Origin: an uncultured Planctomycetota bacterium
Lineage (GTDB): Bacteria > Planctomycetota > Planctomycetia > Pirellulales > Thermoguttaceae
Direction: 5' to 3'
NCBI GenBank assembly: GCA_902786505.1
Contig: CADACS010000006.1
Span: 20,289-84,288, forward strand
Length of the DNA: 64,000 bases
Shown here: one piece after another, positions 36,875 through 45,651 of the stretch
How positions within the stretch are numbered: position 1 is the first letter of the stretch
How the letters are laid out: each line of letters opens with the position of its first letter
Notes under the pieces: model-generated
Seen by the model: the letters and a program-made list of their open reading frames with translations, nothing else
What the model was told of the DNA's origin: nothing
The model's database searches: none
Made by a program: the position numbers and the translations under genes

Positions 36875-37346
36875 CCGATAAACCGCCTCAGGCGAGGCGG
36901 ACCTGCGCTCCTTCCGCGGCGGAAATTTCCGCCGGGAACGTCGTCCCGCCGAACGACGGCGGCAGGAGACAATTCGTTTCCTCTTTCGGCGACAGGGCGC
37001 TTAGAATGAGAGAAAAAGACGGTCTGATTTTGTTCTTTTGGGAATTGCCGCTCGCGTCAAAACAGATTTAACGATTGTGCAGACAAGCGCCTCGCCGGTT
37101 GTAAAAATAGCTAAAAAATAACGGTTAAAATTATTAAGCGAACAATCTGTAAAAAACGCGCGTTTTCGCAAAAAAAACGAAATTCGGTCAAGTCGGGTTT
37201 ACACGCTTTCCAAAACTTGTTATTGTCCCCAAGACGCGCCCCCGCGTCAGGCGTCGGGCGCGGTCATACCGGCAAATATCGCACGCGACGGCAGGGAATC
37301 TGAGCCGTCCTCGCGCTTTTCATAAAACGAGAAAAAGGACAAAGGA
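36875..37346. other. Divergent intergenic region upstream of lpxA
   Basis: 472 bp between two divergent genes. The middle (37080-37180) is AT-rich and is the likely promoter zone. No clear -35/-10 pair, riboswitch or small gene was found. AAAGGA at about 37339 is the ribosome-binding site of lpxA. Confidence 0.4.
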
Positions 37347-38306
37347 ATGCAAATTCACCGATTAGCTCTAGTCGACCCTAGCGCCACGCTCGGACAGGAC
37401 GTCCAAGTCGGCCCTTTCTGCGTTATCGAAGAGGGCGCGTCCATTGGCGACGGCACGATTCTGGAAGCGCGCGTTACTATCAAAAAAGGAACGGTCGTCG
37501 GTAAAAATAATCACATCTTCGAGGGCGCGACGCTCGGAGGGCTTCCGCAGTGCGTAGGGCTCGCGGAAGAAGATTGCGGGGGCTGCATTATCGGCGACGG
37601 AAATATTATTCGTGAAAACGTAACGATCCATCGCTCCATGCGCCGTCAGGATTCCACAAGCGTCGGCGACGACTGCATGATTATGGCGAATTCGCACGTC
37701 GCGCACGACTGCCGAATCGCCAACAACGTCATTATGGCCAACAACGCCATGCTCGCGGGCCACGTGGTCGTCGGCGCGCGCGCGTTCATTTCCGGCGCGG
37801 CCGGCGCGCACCAGTTCGTGCGAATCGGCGCGTGCGCCATGGTCGGCGGTCAGGCGCATCTCGTTCGCGACGTGCCGCCGTTCGTAACGGTCGACGGGCT
37901 TTCGAGCCAGGTCGTCGGGCTCAATCTCGTCGGTCTTCGCCGGGCGGGCTTCACTTCCTCCGACGTAAAAACGCTCAAAGAAGTCTACCGCATTCTGTAT
38001 AAGAGCGGTCTGAGCTGGCCGGCTATCGTCGAAAAGATCGAAAAAGAATACACCGAAGGCGTCGGGCTGGAGATGGCGCAGTTCATCTCGACGACGTCGC
38101 GCGGAATTACGGGCGAACGCTCCGTTTTGCCGACCGTCGCGGAAGCGCGGGAAGCCGCGCGCGCCGCGGGCGTAAAGGCTCGCGAAGAAGCCAAGTCCGG
38201 CGACGCCGCCAAGTCCAACGAAGACGCCGACGTCATCCAGCTCCGCGTCGTCGACGAAAACGGCGCGAGTCTGCTCCCCCCTCCTTCTAAGCGCCGCATC
38301 GCGTAA
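37347..38306 (+). CDS. lpxA: Acyl-ACP--UDP-N-acetylglucosamine O-acyltransferase (LpxA)
   Basis: 319 residues, ATG preceded by AAAGGA. The protein consists of hexapeptide repeats of a left-handed beta-helix (VQVGPFCVI, ASIGDGTIL, TVVGKNNHI). The family signature follows: SHVAHDCRIANN, where H120 matches the catalytic His125 of the E. coli enzyme, and AGAHQFVRIG. LpxA transfers a 3-hydroxyacyl chain from ACP to the 3-OH of UDP-GlcNAc, the first step of lipid A synthesis in the cytoplasm. The helical C-terminal domain is followed by about 45 extra residues (Ala/Lys/Glu-rich, then VIQLRVVDENGASLLPPP) that the E. coli enzyme (262 residues) lacks. Other lpx genes are not in the window. Confidence 0.93.
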   Translation: MQIHRLALVDPSATLGQDVQVGPFCVIEEGASIGDGTILEARVTIKKGTVVGKNNHIFEGATLGGLPQCVGLAEEDCGGCIIGDGNIIRENVTIHRSMRRQDSTSVGDDCMIMANSHVAHDCRIANNVIMANNAMLAGHVVVGARAFISGAAGAHQFVRIGACAMVGGQAHLVRDVPPFVTVDGLSSQVVGLNLVGLRRAGFTSSDVKTLKEVYRILYKSGLSWPAIVEKIEKEYTEGVGLEMAQFISTTSRGITGERSVLPTVAEAREAARAAGVKAREEAKSGDAAKSNEDADVIQLRVVDENGASLLPPPSKRRIA

Positions 38307-38446
38307 CGGTCAAACGTAAACGCCATGCGCCGTATAACCGCCGCGCCCGCGTCCCTCCCCGACGCCGGCGCGGTTTTTCATTCCCCTCCGGGCACGCTCG
38401 CCGAACCGGATTCCCTTTTCCTATACCGTTTCTTTATTTCCAACGC

Positions 38447-38475
38447 TTGCGCGCATACGGGAAGCGCTCTATAAT
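38447..38475 (+). promoter_or_regulatory. Sigma-70-like promoter of the zinc-ribbon gene
   Basis: TTGCGC and a consensus TATAAT are separated by 17 bp and end 72 bp before the ATG at 38548. The GC-rich repeat GCGCGCGCGAACGCGCGGCGC follows in the leader. Confidence 0.5.
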
Positions 38476-38547
38476 AGCGGCGTTCCCTGACGTTCGCGCG
38501 CGCGAACGCGCGGCGCATATTCTTTGAATTCAAAAAAAGCAAACGCC

Positions 38548-39363
38548 ATGGCTCTCAAATCTGAACTTGAAGAAAACCCGTACGAGCCGCCCATCGAAGA
38601 AGAAGTTCTCGAATCGGCCTACGAATACCGCGATCGGTTTGAATCCGACGAAGACTTTCGCGAATCGCTCGCCGTATGGCCGCGATGTCCCGAATGCGGC
38701 CGGCGCCGAATTACGCGCTGCCCAATCTGCAAGACGTCGGGCGACCTCTTTCCGCTCGGCGACGGCGATTTCTGGAACGTGCGGCAGGATCCGAACGCGC
38801 AGGAGCCGGCCGACGGCTGCGCCTGCGGAAACGGAGGCTGCGGGAACGGCTGCCATAACCGGCACGACGAAGCGCTTTACAACGAATCGGAAACGCCCGC
38901 GACGCTCGACGGCGAGATCTATCCCGGCCTGCCGAGTCCCCGGAGGCTCGACAAATGTCACGAAAAGACGTCCGACGTCTTCGACGCGCTCCCCGACCGC
39001 CGGCAGCGCGTAACGTCCTGGTCCGACGTCGACGCCGCGCGCGGCGAAAAGAAGGAGTCCGACGGCGACGCCGATTCGGGACGCCAGTCGGTGACCGTCG
39101 CGGTCTGCCACGTCTGCTCCGAAGCGTTTGTGCCGCAGTTTCCGCGCCGGTGCGAATGGTGCGGGTACGACTTCGGAGAAGGCGTCGACGACGAGAACTT
39201 CGCGGCCGACGGGAGCGACTCCGGCGTCGACGAGTATCTCGCGCGCAAGAACGCGGAGCCGAACGAGGACGCGGAAGCCAATTTAAACCGCGTCGTGATA
39301 ACGCTTGGCGCGCTCGGCCTCGTCGTCGTTATTCTCATTCTCCTCTTCTGCCGCGCCATGTAG
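38548..39363 (+). CDS. Zinc-ribbon protein with C-terminal membrane anchor
   Basis: 271 residues from ATG at 38548; a TTG 24 bp upstream is less likely. Two cysteine clusters are visible: CPECGRRRITRCPIC near residue 48 and CHVCSEAFVPQFPRRCEWCG near residue 190, both treble-clef or zinc-ribbon-like. A third Cys/Gly-rich stretch (CACGNGGCGNGCHNRH) lies near residue 92. The rest is acidic and probably disordered. The last 22 residues (VVITLGALGLVVVILILLFC) form one membrane helix, so the protein would sit tail-anchored with its zinc-binding part in the cytoplasm. It is 38 bp upstream of the AddB-like gene and may be co-transcribed with it. No known family is assigned; it shares the zinc-ribbon plus membrane plan with the three genes at 61.0-63.5 kb. 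Confidence 0.7.
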   Translation: MALKSELEENPYEPPIEEEVLESAYEYRDRFESDEDFRESLAVWPRCPECGRRRITRCPICKTSGDLFPLGDGDFWNVRQDPNAQEPADGCACGNGGCGNGCHNRHDEALYNESETPATLDGEIYPGLPSPRRLDKCHEKTSDVFDALPDRRQRVTSWSDVDAARGEKKESDGDADSGRQSVTVAVCHVCSEAFVPQFPRRCEWCGYDFGEGVDDENFAADGSDSGVDEYLARKNAEPNEDAEANLNRVVITLGALGLVVVILILLFCRAM

Positions 39364-39401
39364 TCCGCCGTCCGCAGACGTAAATCAAGGAGCCGTTTTT
39401 C

Positions 39402-42400
39402 ATGAAGCGCAAGTTTTTCGACTGGAACCGTCCTTTTCTTCCCGCCGTCGCTAAGCTTATCGTCGAGGAAGCGATACAGGGGTCCGACGCGGGTCCGTCC
39501 GTCGATTTGAGCCGGTACGTCTACGTTCTCTCCGGCAACAGGGCGCTGCGAACGTTCGAGGCGTACGTTCAGTACGAGATCAACGCGGCCGTTAAAAGCG
39601 GGCGAATCGCGCCCGGCTGGACTCCGCCCGAATACGTCGCGCTCGGAGCCGCCCCCGAAAGGTTCTATACGCCGAAAAAGCGCGTCGCCGACAATCTTAC
39701 GCGGCTCTACTGTATGCGTCAGGCGGTCGAAGAATTTTTCGCGGACAAACGCGTTAAACGCGTCCTGCTGCGCAACGCGCCCGCAGGCTTCGGAGCGAAA
39801 CTCGAAATCGCGGATATGTTCCTCAAACTCAAAGACGAACTGGATTCCGAACGCAGCTCCTGCAGAACGGTCGCGGAAAAATGTCAGGAGGCGGGCCAGC
39901 CGGACGAAGCCAAGCGCTGGCTCGAACTCGACGCGCTCTACGGAGAATACCGCAAAAAGCTCGCCGCCAATAATTTAACCGAACTCAACGAAGCGCGCGC
40001 CAACGCGATTCAAAGCGGCGAAATTCGAGAAACGTTTCAAAACGGCGCAGACTGCGAAGCGATTCGCGTTCTAGGCGCCGCCGACTTGAACAGGCTTCAG
40101 AAAGACGTCTTCGCCGCGCTGGGAGAACGCGTCGAATTCTGGGTCTTCGCGCCCGAAGAGAAGGAAGAGCTCTTTGACGACTTCGGCTGCGTCGCGCCGG
40201 AAAAATGGGAACGCTACGAAATTCCACTCGCGGACGAACAGCTATTTCAGGTCGATTCGCCCCCGGAACAGGGCGAAGCGGCGGCCTATCTAACGCGCGA
40301 GCTGTCAAAGATCTACGATCAGGACGGCTGGCGTTACGAGCCGATCAAGCCGACGTCGCTGACCGTCGGCGTTCCCGATCCGGAAGTCGCGCCCTTTGTC
40401 GCCCAACACATGGAAGCGCTCGGATACGGCGCTATTCTCGCCGAGGGGGTTCCGTTCCCTCAGAACCGCGTCTATCAGCTCTTGGAGAACGTCGCCGAAT
40501 TCGTCGAAAGCCGGTCGTTTTCGTCCTTCGAAGAGCTGCTGCGCAGGCCGGATCTTGAACGGTATATCCGAAGTCAATGGAACGCCGAACCTTATACGAC
40601 CGACGAGGCGCGCGATTTGCAGAAGGAGCGCGACGCGCAGAACTCGCCCTACAGGCGGCCCGAAGAGGCGAGCGAAGCGTTCGACGACCTCGGCGCGGAA
40701 GACGAGGAAACGATCGACGCGACCGGGAACGAGCCCGTTCTTGACCCCGATATAACAGACGTCGCCGCGGGCGACTGGATCGCCGAAATCGACGAATACC
40801 GCTCGCGGTTTCTCCCCACGCGGGTCGACGGCGTCTGGCGGGTTTATCTGGATCCCGACAACGAAAAGCGCAATCGGTTCTTCGTCAATTTGCGCAAGGC
40901 GTACCGAATTTTGAATAAGGCGTTCTCCCCGTTCTGGGCGTCCGACGCCAAAGATTCCGGCGTCTTTCAGCGAACGGCGCCCGAAAGCGCCGGACCCGCC
41001 TTTGAGGGGAACGAAGAAGCCAAAAGACAGCGCGACAAGATACTCTCGGGCAAGTACGCGTTTATTCGCGAAGGTTTTCTGGAAACGCGCCAGTGGTCGA
41101 CGCGCGAAAAATCGCTCCCGCTAAGCGACTGGGCGGAAATTCTATCTCAGTTCCTGTGCGAAATTTACGATATCAAAGACTCCCCAAACGACCGCGACAC
41201 GCAGACTCAAATCGACGGGTTCTTTAAAGGTTTCAATAAGACGCTCGACTCGATTTACGCCGTTCCGCGCGAACTCGCCGACTCGATTAAAGGCTCAAAC
41301 GCCATCCGGGTAGCGCTCAAAGAGCTCGCGTCCTCGCGCGTCGAACCGACGCCCGGCTCCAACCTTGTGGAAATGCAGGGCGCGCTCGATCTGCTCTTCG
41401 ACGACGCGCCGAATCTTATTCTTACGGGCTTTAACGAAGGAACGCTCCCGTCAAATCGCGGCGGCGACCTCTTTCTGCCGAACGAAATGCGCGAAAAAGT
41501 CGGTCTGAGCGATTCCAAACGCGTCTACGCGCGCGACGCGTACCTCGTTACGGCGGTCGCCAACTCGAAACGCAGTCTGTTCGCGCTCTTTGGCAAACAT
41601 TCGCTCCAAGGGGATCCGAAACTCCCGAGCCGGTTCATTTTTTCAACCGATCGCGCGGCGGTCGCCGAACGCGTCGTAAAATTCTTCGATCCGAAGACGC
41701 CGAGCGCGCTCGACGCTCTCAAAGCGCGTCAGCTCGACTCCGACGGCGTCGAACGTGATTTTCCCATCGCGCCTCAAAAGAAAGACGCGCAAACCAAAGG
41801 CTTCAAACGCCCGACGCTCGATCTCAAACGTCAGAGCGAACGGAAATCTCGGCCCGAATTCCGCCTGATGAACGTTACCGACTTCGAGTTCTTCTTGTCG
41901 CGCGGGCCTTACCGATTCCTCCTGAAGAACGCGTACGGCCTCTACCCGGCGCCCGATCCGAAGACGAACGAGCTCGACGCGGCGAAATTCGGCACGGTCA
42001 TACACGACCTGCTGCGCGCGTTCGGAAAAGACCCCAATATCCGCGATTCGCGTTCCCCGGAAGCGATCGGCGGATGGCTGAGCGCCAAGCTCAACGATTA
42101 CGCCAAAAGTTTCGTCAACGATCACACGTCCCCGTTTGTCAAAATACAAATTGAGCAAATTCGCGAACGCCTCTGGGGATTCGCGCGCTGGCAGGCGGAA
42201 TGGCGCAAAACGGGCGCAAAGATCGTCGCCGTCGAATGCGGCCCAGAAGACGGATGGATCGATTTTCCCATTGGTGACGGCGAACCGAGCGTCTCGATTG
42301 TCGGACGTATCGACCGGGTCGATTTCAACAGCGAAAAGAACCGCCTTTACGTCTTTGATTACAAGACGTTCGATTCGTTTGAGCAGGGCTCAAACAAAGG

Positions 42401-42923
42401 GGGCTCGCCGGGCTATCCCGGACTGGAAAAGACCGACGAACTCTACAAGGTCGACGTCGACGGTCAAACGAAAACGCTCTACTCGGCGTATCCCGGGAAC
42501 ACGATCGATAAGAAACACCGCAATCGCAAGCGGGGCGAAGACGCGTACGTCTGGACCAATCTGCAGATGCCGCTCTACCGACAAATCATCTGGAAAATCA
42601 GGGAAGAGAAACCCGAGCTCTTTGGCGGGAATCCAGAACCGGGCGCGGAGGAAGAGACGAAGCAAAAGCTCTCCTTTGCGTATATCGTCATTCCCAAATC
42701 GGGCGACGTTCAGGCGCTCGGAGCCCCGTGGGGAGAAGACGCGTTCCTCGAAGCGGAAGAGACGGCGCGGAACGTCGTGCGCGCAATACGCAGAATGTGG
42801 AACAGAACCGTTAAGTTCCGCGAGCCGACCCCGGAACTGGGAGACGCGTCGCTCGACGACGCAAAATTCCCTTTCGGCGACGATTACGCTCCAATTACCC
42901 TGAGCTATCTGGCAGACCAATAG
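39402..42923 (+). CDS. AddB/RecB-like PD-(D/E)XK nuclease family protein
   Basis: 1,173 residues, ATG with AAGGAG upstream. The N-terminal two thirds resemble the inactive-helicase scaffold of AddB; the place of Walker A is degenerate (VLSGNRALRTFEAYV), so ATP hydrolysis is unlikely there. Residues near 675-710 (LILTGFNEGTLPSN...LFLPNEMREKVGL) correspond to the AddB/RecC-type 'G.neg.lP' region. The C-terminal nuclease has FGTVIHDLLRAFG (about 863), GRIDRVD (about 968) and YVFDYKTFD (about 982), supplying the H, D and DxK residues of RecB-family nucleases. Such proteins normally pair with an AddA helicase-nuclease to process double-strand breaks; no addA-like gene is in the window. No iron-sulfur cysteine pattern was seen. 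Confidence 0.8.
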   Translation: MKRKFFDWNRPFLPAVAKLIVEEAIQGSDAGPSVDLSRYVYVLSGNRALRTFEAYVQYEINAAVKSGRIAPGWTPPEYVALGAAPERFYTPKKRVADNLTRLYCMRQAVEEFFADKRVKRVLLRNAPAGFGAKLEIADMFLKLKDELDSERSSCRTVAEKCQEAGQPDEAKRWLELDALYGEYRKKLAANNLTELNEARANAIQSGEIRETFQNGADCEAIRVLGAADLNRLQKDVFAALGERVEFWVFAPEEKEELFDDFGCVAPEKWERYEIPLADEQLFQVDSPPEQGEAAAYLTRELSKIYDQDGWRYEPIKPTSLTVGVPDPEVAPFVAQHMEALGYGAILAEGVPFPQNRVYQLLENVAEFVESRSFSSFEELLRRPDLERYIRSQWNAEPYTTDEARDLQKERDAQNSPYRRPEEASEAFDDLGAEDEETIDATGNEPVLDPDITDVAAGDWIAEIDEYRSRFLPTRVDGVWRVYLDPDNEKRNRFFVNLRKAYRILNKAFSPFWASDAKDSGVFQRTAPESAGPAFEGNEEAKRQRDKILSGKYAFIREGFLETRQWSTREKSLPLSDWAEILSQFLCEIYDIKDSPNDRDTQTQIDGFFKGFNKTLDSIYAVPRELADSIKGSNAIRVALKELASSRVEPTPGSNLVEMQGALDLLFDDAPNLILTGFNEGTLPSNRGGDLFLPNEMREKVGLSDSKRVYARDAYLVTAVANSKRSLFALFGKHSLQGDPKLPSRFIFSTDRAAVAERVVKFFDPKTPSALDALKARQLDSDGVERDFPIAPQKKDAQTKGFKRPTLDLKRQSERKSRPEFRLMNVTDFEFFLSRGPYRFLLKNAYGLYPAPDPKTNELDAAKFGTVIHDLLRAFGKDPNIRDSRSPEAIGGWLSAKLNDYAKSFVNDHTSPFVKIQIEQIRERLWGFARWQAEWRKTGAKIVAVECGPEDGWIDFPIGDGEPSVSIVGRIDRVDFNSEKNRLYVFDYKTFDSFEQGSNKGGSPGYPGLEKTDELYKVDVDGQTKTLYSAYPGNTIDKKHRNRKRGEDAYVWTNLQMPLYRQIIWKIREEKPELFGGNPEPGAEEETKQKLSFAYIVIPKSGDVQALGAPWGEDAFLEAEETARNVVRAIRRMWNRTVKFREPTPELGDASLDDAKFPFGDDYAPITLSYLADQ

Positions 42924-42979
42924 CGGGCGTATAATCGGAACCGCCGCGGAAAAAAATTTCGCGTTTCGGGCCCTCGCTC

Positions 42980-43008
42980 TTGTTATCGGGGTAAAATTAG
43001 GTTAAAAT
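42980..43008 (+). promoter_or_regulatory. Sigma-70-like promoter of the rhaT-like gene
   Basis: TTGTTA and TAAAAT with a 17-bp spacer. The start codon lies 142 bp further on, leaving a leader of about 135 bases with no obvious riboswitch fold. Confidence 0.5.
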
Positions 43009-43149
43009 CGCAAAGACCGTTCGATCCGACAGGCCTTTGCGCAAAGGGGAATCGAACGACAGGCCGATTTTTGGCGTGCGGCGCCCGCGTCCTCCTTTCT
43101 TATGCGCGCGCCGACGTTTTCCTTATATATTTTCGAAAGGGAATTACTA

Positions 43150-44835
43150 ATGCCGCAAGTATTTTTTGGAGTCATATTCCACTGGCTCGGCGGACTCGCG
43201 TCCGGCTCGTTTTACGTGCCGTATAAAGCTGTAAAGAAATGGTCTTGGGAAGTTTACTGGCTCGCGGGCGGGTTCTTCTCTTGGATTATCGCGCCTTGGA
43301 TTATGGCGATTATCCTGACTTGCGGTCTCTTCGGCGCAATGACCGAAATTTTCAGCGGCAAAGTAAGCGACAAGACGCTCGAATACGCCGCGACTCATCC
43401 GACGCACGTCGCCGCGCGATTCGTGGATCAGACGGCGGTCGCCGACGCGGCCAACGCCGAATGCTTTAAATTCCTCAAGAAGTCCAACGTCGAAGTCGTA
43501 AAAGACGGTCAGAAAGTTAAAGTCTCCGCGCCGACTTCGGAAGACGTCCTCGCGGCGTGGACGGTTCTCGCCGAACCCGATCCGAAAGATCCCAATAAGC
43601 TCACGGAAAAAGATATTCAGCAGAACTGGGACAAGGCCTTCGGAAAAGATTTCGATCAGTCGCAGATGACGCCAGAACTTCGCGCGGAATTCAATACGAC
43701 GGTCGGCAATATCGTTAAAACGACGGTTCCCGCCCTTTATAAAGACTCTCCGAAGTCGATGGGCTGGGCGTTTATCTTCGGCTGCCTCTGGGGCGTCGGC
43801 GGGTTGACCTTCGGCTTGACCATGCGTTATCTCGGCATGAGCCTCGGCATGGCGATCGCGCTGGGCTACTGCACCGTCTTGGGCACGATCATGCCCGACA
43901 TTTTCAACGGGTCGTTCATGACGCACCTCACGCACGAACCCCCTTACGCGGTTATTATTCTCGGCTTGGGCGTGTGCCTCTTGGGCGTTATTCTCGCGGG
44001 CGTCGCCGGCATGTCGAAAGAGCGTGAAATGCCCGACGACGTCAAGAAAGAAGCGATTAAAGAATTCAGCTTCGGAAAAGGTATTCTCGTCGCGACGATT
44101 TCCGGCGTATTCAGCGCCTGTATGGCGTACGCGCAGCATGCGGGCCTTCCCCTCGACGAACTTTCCGCGCTTCACGGCACGGGCAGTCTCTGGGTCGGCT
44201 TGCCCAAGCTCTGCGTTATTCTCATCGGCGGTTTCCTGACGAACTTCGTCTGGTGCGCGATCCTCCTCACGAAGAACGGCACCGCGTATCAGTTCTTCAA
44301 TAAGGAAGTCAACGATCCTGACGTCCCGGCCGTCGACGGCAAGCCGGTCAAGACCAAGGTCAATATGGCGTGGAACTATCTCTTCTCCGCGATCGCTGGA
44401 ACGACCTGGTACTTCCAGTTCTTCTTCTATACGATGGGCGAAACGCGCATGGGCGACTACAAGTTCTCCAGCTGGACCTTGCACATGGCGTCCATTATCA
44501 TCTTCAGCTCCTGCTGGGGTCTTGCGCTTCACGAATGGCGCGGCTCGAGCAAGTTCACGAAGTTCCTCCTTGGCGTCGCGATCTTCACGCTGCTCTACTC
44601 CACGATTATCGTCGGCTACGGCAACTTGATGAAGCAGACGAGCGCCGAGGCTGAACAGGCGGCGGTCGTCGCCGTCGAAGGACAGGCCGGCGCCGAGGAC
44701 GCCGCCGCGATCGACGCGCAAGACGCCGGCGAACCCGCCGAGGTCGAAGCGGCCGAACCCGCCGCCGAGCAGGACGCCGCGCCCGCGGCCGATTCCGCAT
44801 GGCTCGCTCCCTACTTCGCCTACATGAGCGCGTAA
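43150..44835 (+). CDS. rhaT: RhaT-like L-rhamnose/proton symporter with insert and C-terminal tail
   Basis: 561 residues from ATG at 43150 (AAAGGGA upstream); the frame extends to 43102 without support. FYVPYKAVKKWSWEVYW, GLTMRYLGMSLGMAIA and WYLQFFF-like WYFQFFFYTMGETRMG closely follow E. coli RhaT (344 residues), a proton-coupled L-rhamnose importer of the inner membrane with about ten membrane helices. Two features differ. An extra soluble segment of about 115 residues (roughly 68-200) lies between helices 2 and 3, with charged, globular-looking sequence. The C-terminus carries about 55 residues rich in Ala, Glu and Asp. It is monocistronic, with its own promoter and terminator. No rhamnose catabolic gene (rhaA, rhaB, rhaD) lies next to it, so the exact sugar is not proved. 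Confidence 0.85.
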   Translation: MPQVFFGVIFHWLGGLASGSFYVPYKAVKKWSWEVYWLAGGFFSWIIAPWIMAIILTCGLFGAMTEIFSGKVSDKTLEYAATHPTHVAARFVDQTAVADAANAECFKFLKKSNVEVVKDGQKVKVSAPTSEDVLAAWTVLAEPDPKDPNKLTEKDIQQNWDKAFGKDFDQSQMTPELRAEFNTTVGNIVKTTVPALYKDSPKSMGWAFIFGCLWGVGGLTFGLTMRYLGMSLGMAIALGYCTVLGTIMPDIFNGSFMTHLTHEPPYAVIILGLGVCLLGVILAGVAGMSKEREMPDDVKKEAIKEFSFGKGILVATISGVFSACMAYAQHAGLPLDELSALHGTGSLWVGLPKLCVILIGGFLTNFVWCAILLTKNGTAYQFFNKEVNDPDVPAVDGKPVKTKVNMAWNYLFSAIAGTTWYFQFFFYTMGETRMGDYKFSSWTLHMASIIIFSSCWGLALHEWRGSSKFTKFLLGVAIFTLLYSTIIVGYGNLMKQTSAEAEQAAVVAVEGQAGAEDAAAIDAQDAGEPAEVEAAEPAAEQDAAPAADSAWLAPYFAYMSA

Positions 44836-44877
44836 CGCGTTGGAATTCATGAGCGTCGAAAAGACGCGACTGTAAAA

Positions 44878-44924
44878 GAATCAAGCCCGATTTGCCAAAA
44901 TTGGGCTTGATTCTCGTTTTTTTT
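44878..44924 (+). terminator. Terminator after the rhaT-like gene
   Basis: GAATCAAGCCC pairs perfectly with GGGCTTGATTC around a 14-base loop, followed by a run of eight T. It lies 42 bp after the stop. Confidence 0.92.
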
Positions 44925-45058
44925 ATCGGTAAGTTTCTGATTGCGTCATACAAGAGCATAGCGGCTCGTTCTCTTGCAGACGCCGCGTTTTGGCTCGCCT
45001 TTTGGCGTTTTTTACCGTACTGTTCGTCCTTGCCGATTCTGGCAGGAAGGAAAAGAAA

Positions 45059-45586
45059 ATGAATCAGAAACTCACTTGTTCGAAGCGAAAGACTCGCGCG
45101 CTTCTGGCGTCGCTGGGCTGCGCGCTCGGCGCGATTGCCGCCGTTTTCGCGTTTGCTCCGCAAGCGGAAGCCGCGCACGTCTTTATTGCGGGCGGACGCG
45201 TCGTTTTATCCGCGCGTCATCTCCCGCCGCCGCCTCCCCCGCGCCCCGTCGTAGTACGCGTCGCGCCGCCGCAGTACGTGGTTCCGGCGCCGGTCGTCGT
45301 GGAAGAAGCGCCCGTCGTCGTTGAAGAAGAACCGGTCGTCGTAGCGCCGGCTCCCGTGGTCGTCGCGCCCGCGCCGGTCGTCGTCAGCCGGCCCGTCGTC
45401 GTCGCGCCCGCGCCGCGGTACTATCCGTACTATCCGTATCCCAGACCGGCGGTCAGCGTCCATATCGGCGGTCCGCCGTTCGGCCCAGGTCCCGGCCCGC
45501 ACGGTCCGCACGGCCCTTGGGGTCCCGGCCCCGGTCCTCGCGGCCCATACGGCCCCCACGGTCCCTACGGCCCCCGTCCGTTCTAA
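45059..45586 (+). CDS. Exported Pro/Val-rich low-complexity protein
   Basis: 175 residues from ATG at 45059, preceded by AGGAAGGAAAAG. Residues 1-38 form a Sec signal peptide (KRKTR, then a hydrophobic core, cut after AEA or AAA near QAEAAHVF). After a short beta-like segment (VFIAGGRVVLSARH) the protein is low-complexity: PPPPPP, alternating APVVV/EEPVVV blocks, a Tyr-Pro stretch, and a C-terminal Gly-Pro-His repeat (GPHGPHGPWGPGPG). It is the first of four small exported proline-rich genes in 45.0-48.1 kb. Such proteins are probably disordered and may lie in the periplasm or cell surface; function is unknown. Confidence 0.75.
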   Translation: MNQKLTCSKRKTRALLASLGCALGAIAAVFAFAPQAEAAHVFIAGGRVVLSARHLPPPPPPRPVVVRVAPPQYVVPAPVVVEEAPVVVEEEPVVVAPAPVVVAPAPVVVSRPVVVAPAPRYYPYYPYPRPAVSVHIGGPPFGPGPGPHGPHGPWGPGPGPRGPYGPHGPYGPRPF

Positions 45587-45595
45587 CGCAACTCG

Positions 45596-45640
45596 GTCGG
45601 CGCTCGCGTTCTCCAACGCTTGCGTCGGCTTTTTCATTAA
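45596..45640 (+). terminator. Terminator between two exported proline-rich genes
   Basis: A 15-bp stem with a two-base mismatch (GTCGGCGCTCGCGTT against AACGCTTGCGTCGGC) and a CTCC loop is followed by TTTTT. It ends 12 bp before the next ATG, so the next gene is either read through or transcribed from a promoter inside the first. Confidence 0.7.
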
Positions 45641-45651
45641 GGTTCGGTTCC

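Noticed and set aside
43147..44850. Minus-strand frame of 567 codons opposite the rhaT-like gene
   Set aside because: Antisense artefact of the codon bias; the plus strand shows conserved membrane helices.
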